In this document: positions 5,225-6,117 of the stretch, piece after piece
Position numbering within the stretch: the first letter of the stretch is position 1
How the letters are laid out: each line of letters starts with the position of its first letter
Source of the DNA: DASYAN01 sp034431765
GTDB lineage: Bacteria; Chloroflexota; Ktedonobacteria; Ktedonobacterales; Ktedonobacteraceae
Reading direction: 5' to 3'
Assembly (NCBI GenBank): GCA_034431765.1
Contig: DAOUDD010000190.1
Location: 1-6,117, forward strand
Length of the DNA: 6,117 nucleotides
Made by a program: the position numbers and the translations under genes
The notes under the pieces: model-generated
What the model saw: only the letters and a program-made list of their open reading frames with translations
Databases searched by the model: none
Told to the model about the DNA's origin: nothing

Positions 5225-5935
5225 ATGCATCCAATGATGTCAAAACCACAACCAGCCGGTAAGCGCGCATCTCAGCTTCAGTCAATGATCATTACCGCCA
5301 TTACCTTATTTGCTCTTTCCGGGCTTATGGTCGGCTTCGCATTTGGGACCTTTATGCGGCCCGCAAAACCACAACAATCAACCGCTCCAGCCCCCAGACA
5401 AACAAGTGCCACTTCGGTCAGCATCAAACAACCCAGCGCACCTTCCCCAACAGCAACACCAACACCAACGCCACAGATCACCGGACTTGGGTGTCCCGCT
5501 CTCATTATCTCACCTTCCCAGACAGTAGACTTCAACACACCTTATACACTTACGGTACAGGTAAAAGACAAGACGAAGTTTGACCCCAATAAGTGCGATC
5601 CCAAAGCTGAAAATAATATAACCGCTGATGGTGTTACTTGCCGTATCTGGCTCACAAAGGAAACGAAAATCGCTGATAGCAACGAAGATACGAAAAACAT
5701 CCTGAGTGATCCCACAAACCTTCCTGATCAGTTTCCTCATGAAATCAGCGATAGCTTGAAGTTTGACGCCACTACGCCACAGGTTCAACAATGTACACAG
5801 GGAACAGCTACCTGGAAATATCAGTTCTCTCCAACTCTCGACAAAGGTACGACATACTATATCATGGTGGTTACTGACTACAAAGGTACATATTATGCCT
5901 GGAGTTCGCTGTCAGCCGTGGTACCTGGAAAGTAA
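5225..5935 (+). CDS. Membrane-anchored extracellular protein of unknown function
   Basis: I do not recognise this 236-residue protein. It begins with a short basic segment (K7, K13, R14), then a single hydrophobic helix at about 21-43 that reads as an uncleaved signal anchor with no lipobox cysteine. A Ser/Thr/Pro/Ala linker follows (about 46-84), including the low-complexity SAPSPTATPTPTPQ. Residues about 86-236 look like a secreted beta-rich domain with alternating hydrophobic strands (YTLTVQVKD, CRIWLTKE, ATWKYQFSP, TYYIMVVTDYKGTYYAW). Four cysteines (90, 124, 139, 190) in that domain could make two disulfides outside the cell. The pattern resembles Ig/fibronectin-like beta-sandwich modules, which is inference only. 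ATGs at 5225, 5234 and 5237 are all possible and the ribosome site is weak (GGGAAGAG about 14 bases before the first). It stands alone, with no obvious downstream terminator, and the transport system that might export partners is unknown. Confidence 0.8.
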   Translation: MHPMMSKPQPAGKRASQLQSMIITAITLFALSGLMVGFAFGTFMRPAKPQQSTAPAPRQTSATSVSIKQPSAPSPTATPTPTPQITGLGCPALIISPSQTVDFNTPYTLTVQVKDKTKFDPNKCDPKAENNITADGVTCRIWLTKETKIADSNEDTKNILSDPTNLPDQFPHEISDSLKFDATTPQVQQCTQGTATWKYQFSPTLDKGTTYYIMVVTDYKGTYYAWSSLSAVVPGK

Positions 5936-6079
5936 CGATACTGCACACTTTATAGAGGCAATTGCAGCAAAGCACAGAGTATTTCCATCCTTTAGTAAAG
6001 AAACATCCAAACATTCTTCTACACAAAACAATGAAGAACACCAATACATGCTCTTTCACAAATTACTCTGGATATCTGT

Positions 6080-6095
6080 GAGCAATTCATTGCTC
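6080..6095. repeat. Perfect 7-bp hairpin near the window edge
   Basis: GAGCAAT (6080-6086) and ATTGCTC (6089-6095) form a perfect stem with a TC loop. Neither strand has a T tract after it, so it is not a typical terminator. Such small perfect hairpins occur just inside the ends of IS200/IS605-type elements, but the adjacent sequence is outside the window and no transposase is visible. Confidence 0.4.
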
Positions 6096-6117
6096 GTGAA
6101 TAGGGACCCGATTTATC

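Noticed and set aside
5871..6059. Minus-strand 62-codon Cys/Phe-rich open frame
   Set aside because: It overlaps the end of the 5225-5935 gene, lacks a ribosome site and resembles the reverse of AT-rich noncoding DNA.

Overview
The window looks like a chromosomal stretch from a Chloroflexota bacterium, most likely of the class Ktedonobacteria. This is inferred from protein style only: a degraded piece of a large MalT-like LuxR regulator, a transposase-like tail of a kind I associate with Ktedonobacteria, a CPBP-type membrane protein, and secreted proteins with Pro/Thr-rich linkers. Nothing in the window proves the taxonomy. No tRNA, rRNA or CRISPR array was seen.

Layout from left to right. 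Bases 4-561 (+) hold a chimeric, probably non-functional ORF that joins the N-terminus of a CPBP/CAAX-protease-like membrane protein to the C-terminal tail of a transposase-like protein. It faces a minus-strand terminator and a pterin-4a-carbinolamine dehydratase gene (641-1009, -). Next comes a compact minus-strand operon read from right to left: a MarR regulator (3171-3686), a DrrA-type ABC ATPase (2090-3160, TTG start) and its ABC-2 permease (1163-2050). A good sigma70-type promoter and two tandem palindromic boxes lie upstream of marR. This is the classic layout of a self-regulated drug or lipid export operon: a small ligand would release MarR from the boxes and switch on the exporter.

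Immediately upstream of that promoter lies a relic of a LuxR/MalT-type regulator (about 3785-4072, +), followed by a 26-bp perfect inverted repeat and a minus-strand terminator belonging to a TatA-family gene (4214-4588, -). A 22-codon leader ORF preceded by a duplicated, very strong ribosome-binding sequence ends just before the TatA gene.

A gene-poor stretch of about 550 bases (4671-5224) contains a 13-bp perfect inverted repeat with arms about 157 bp apart. It ends in a likely extended -10 promoter for a membrane-anchored extracellular protein with four cysteines (5225-5935, +), which I cannot assign. The right edge of the window holds a perfect hairpin that may be the end of a mobile element lying outside. 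No complete novel system is evident. The best leads are the tandem operators, the leader ORF upstream of tatA, the unexplained palindromes and the gene chimera.
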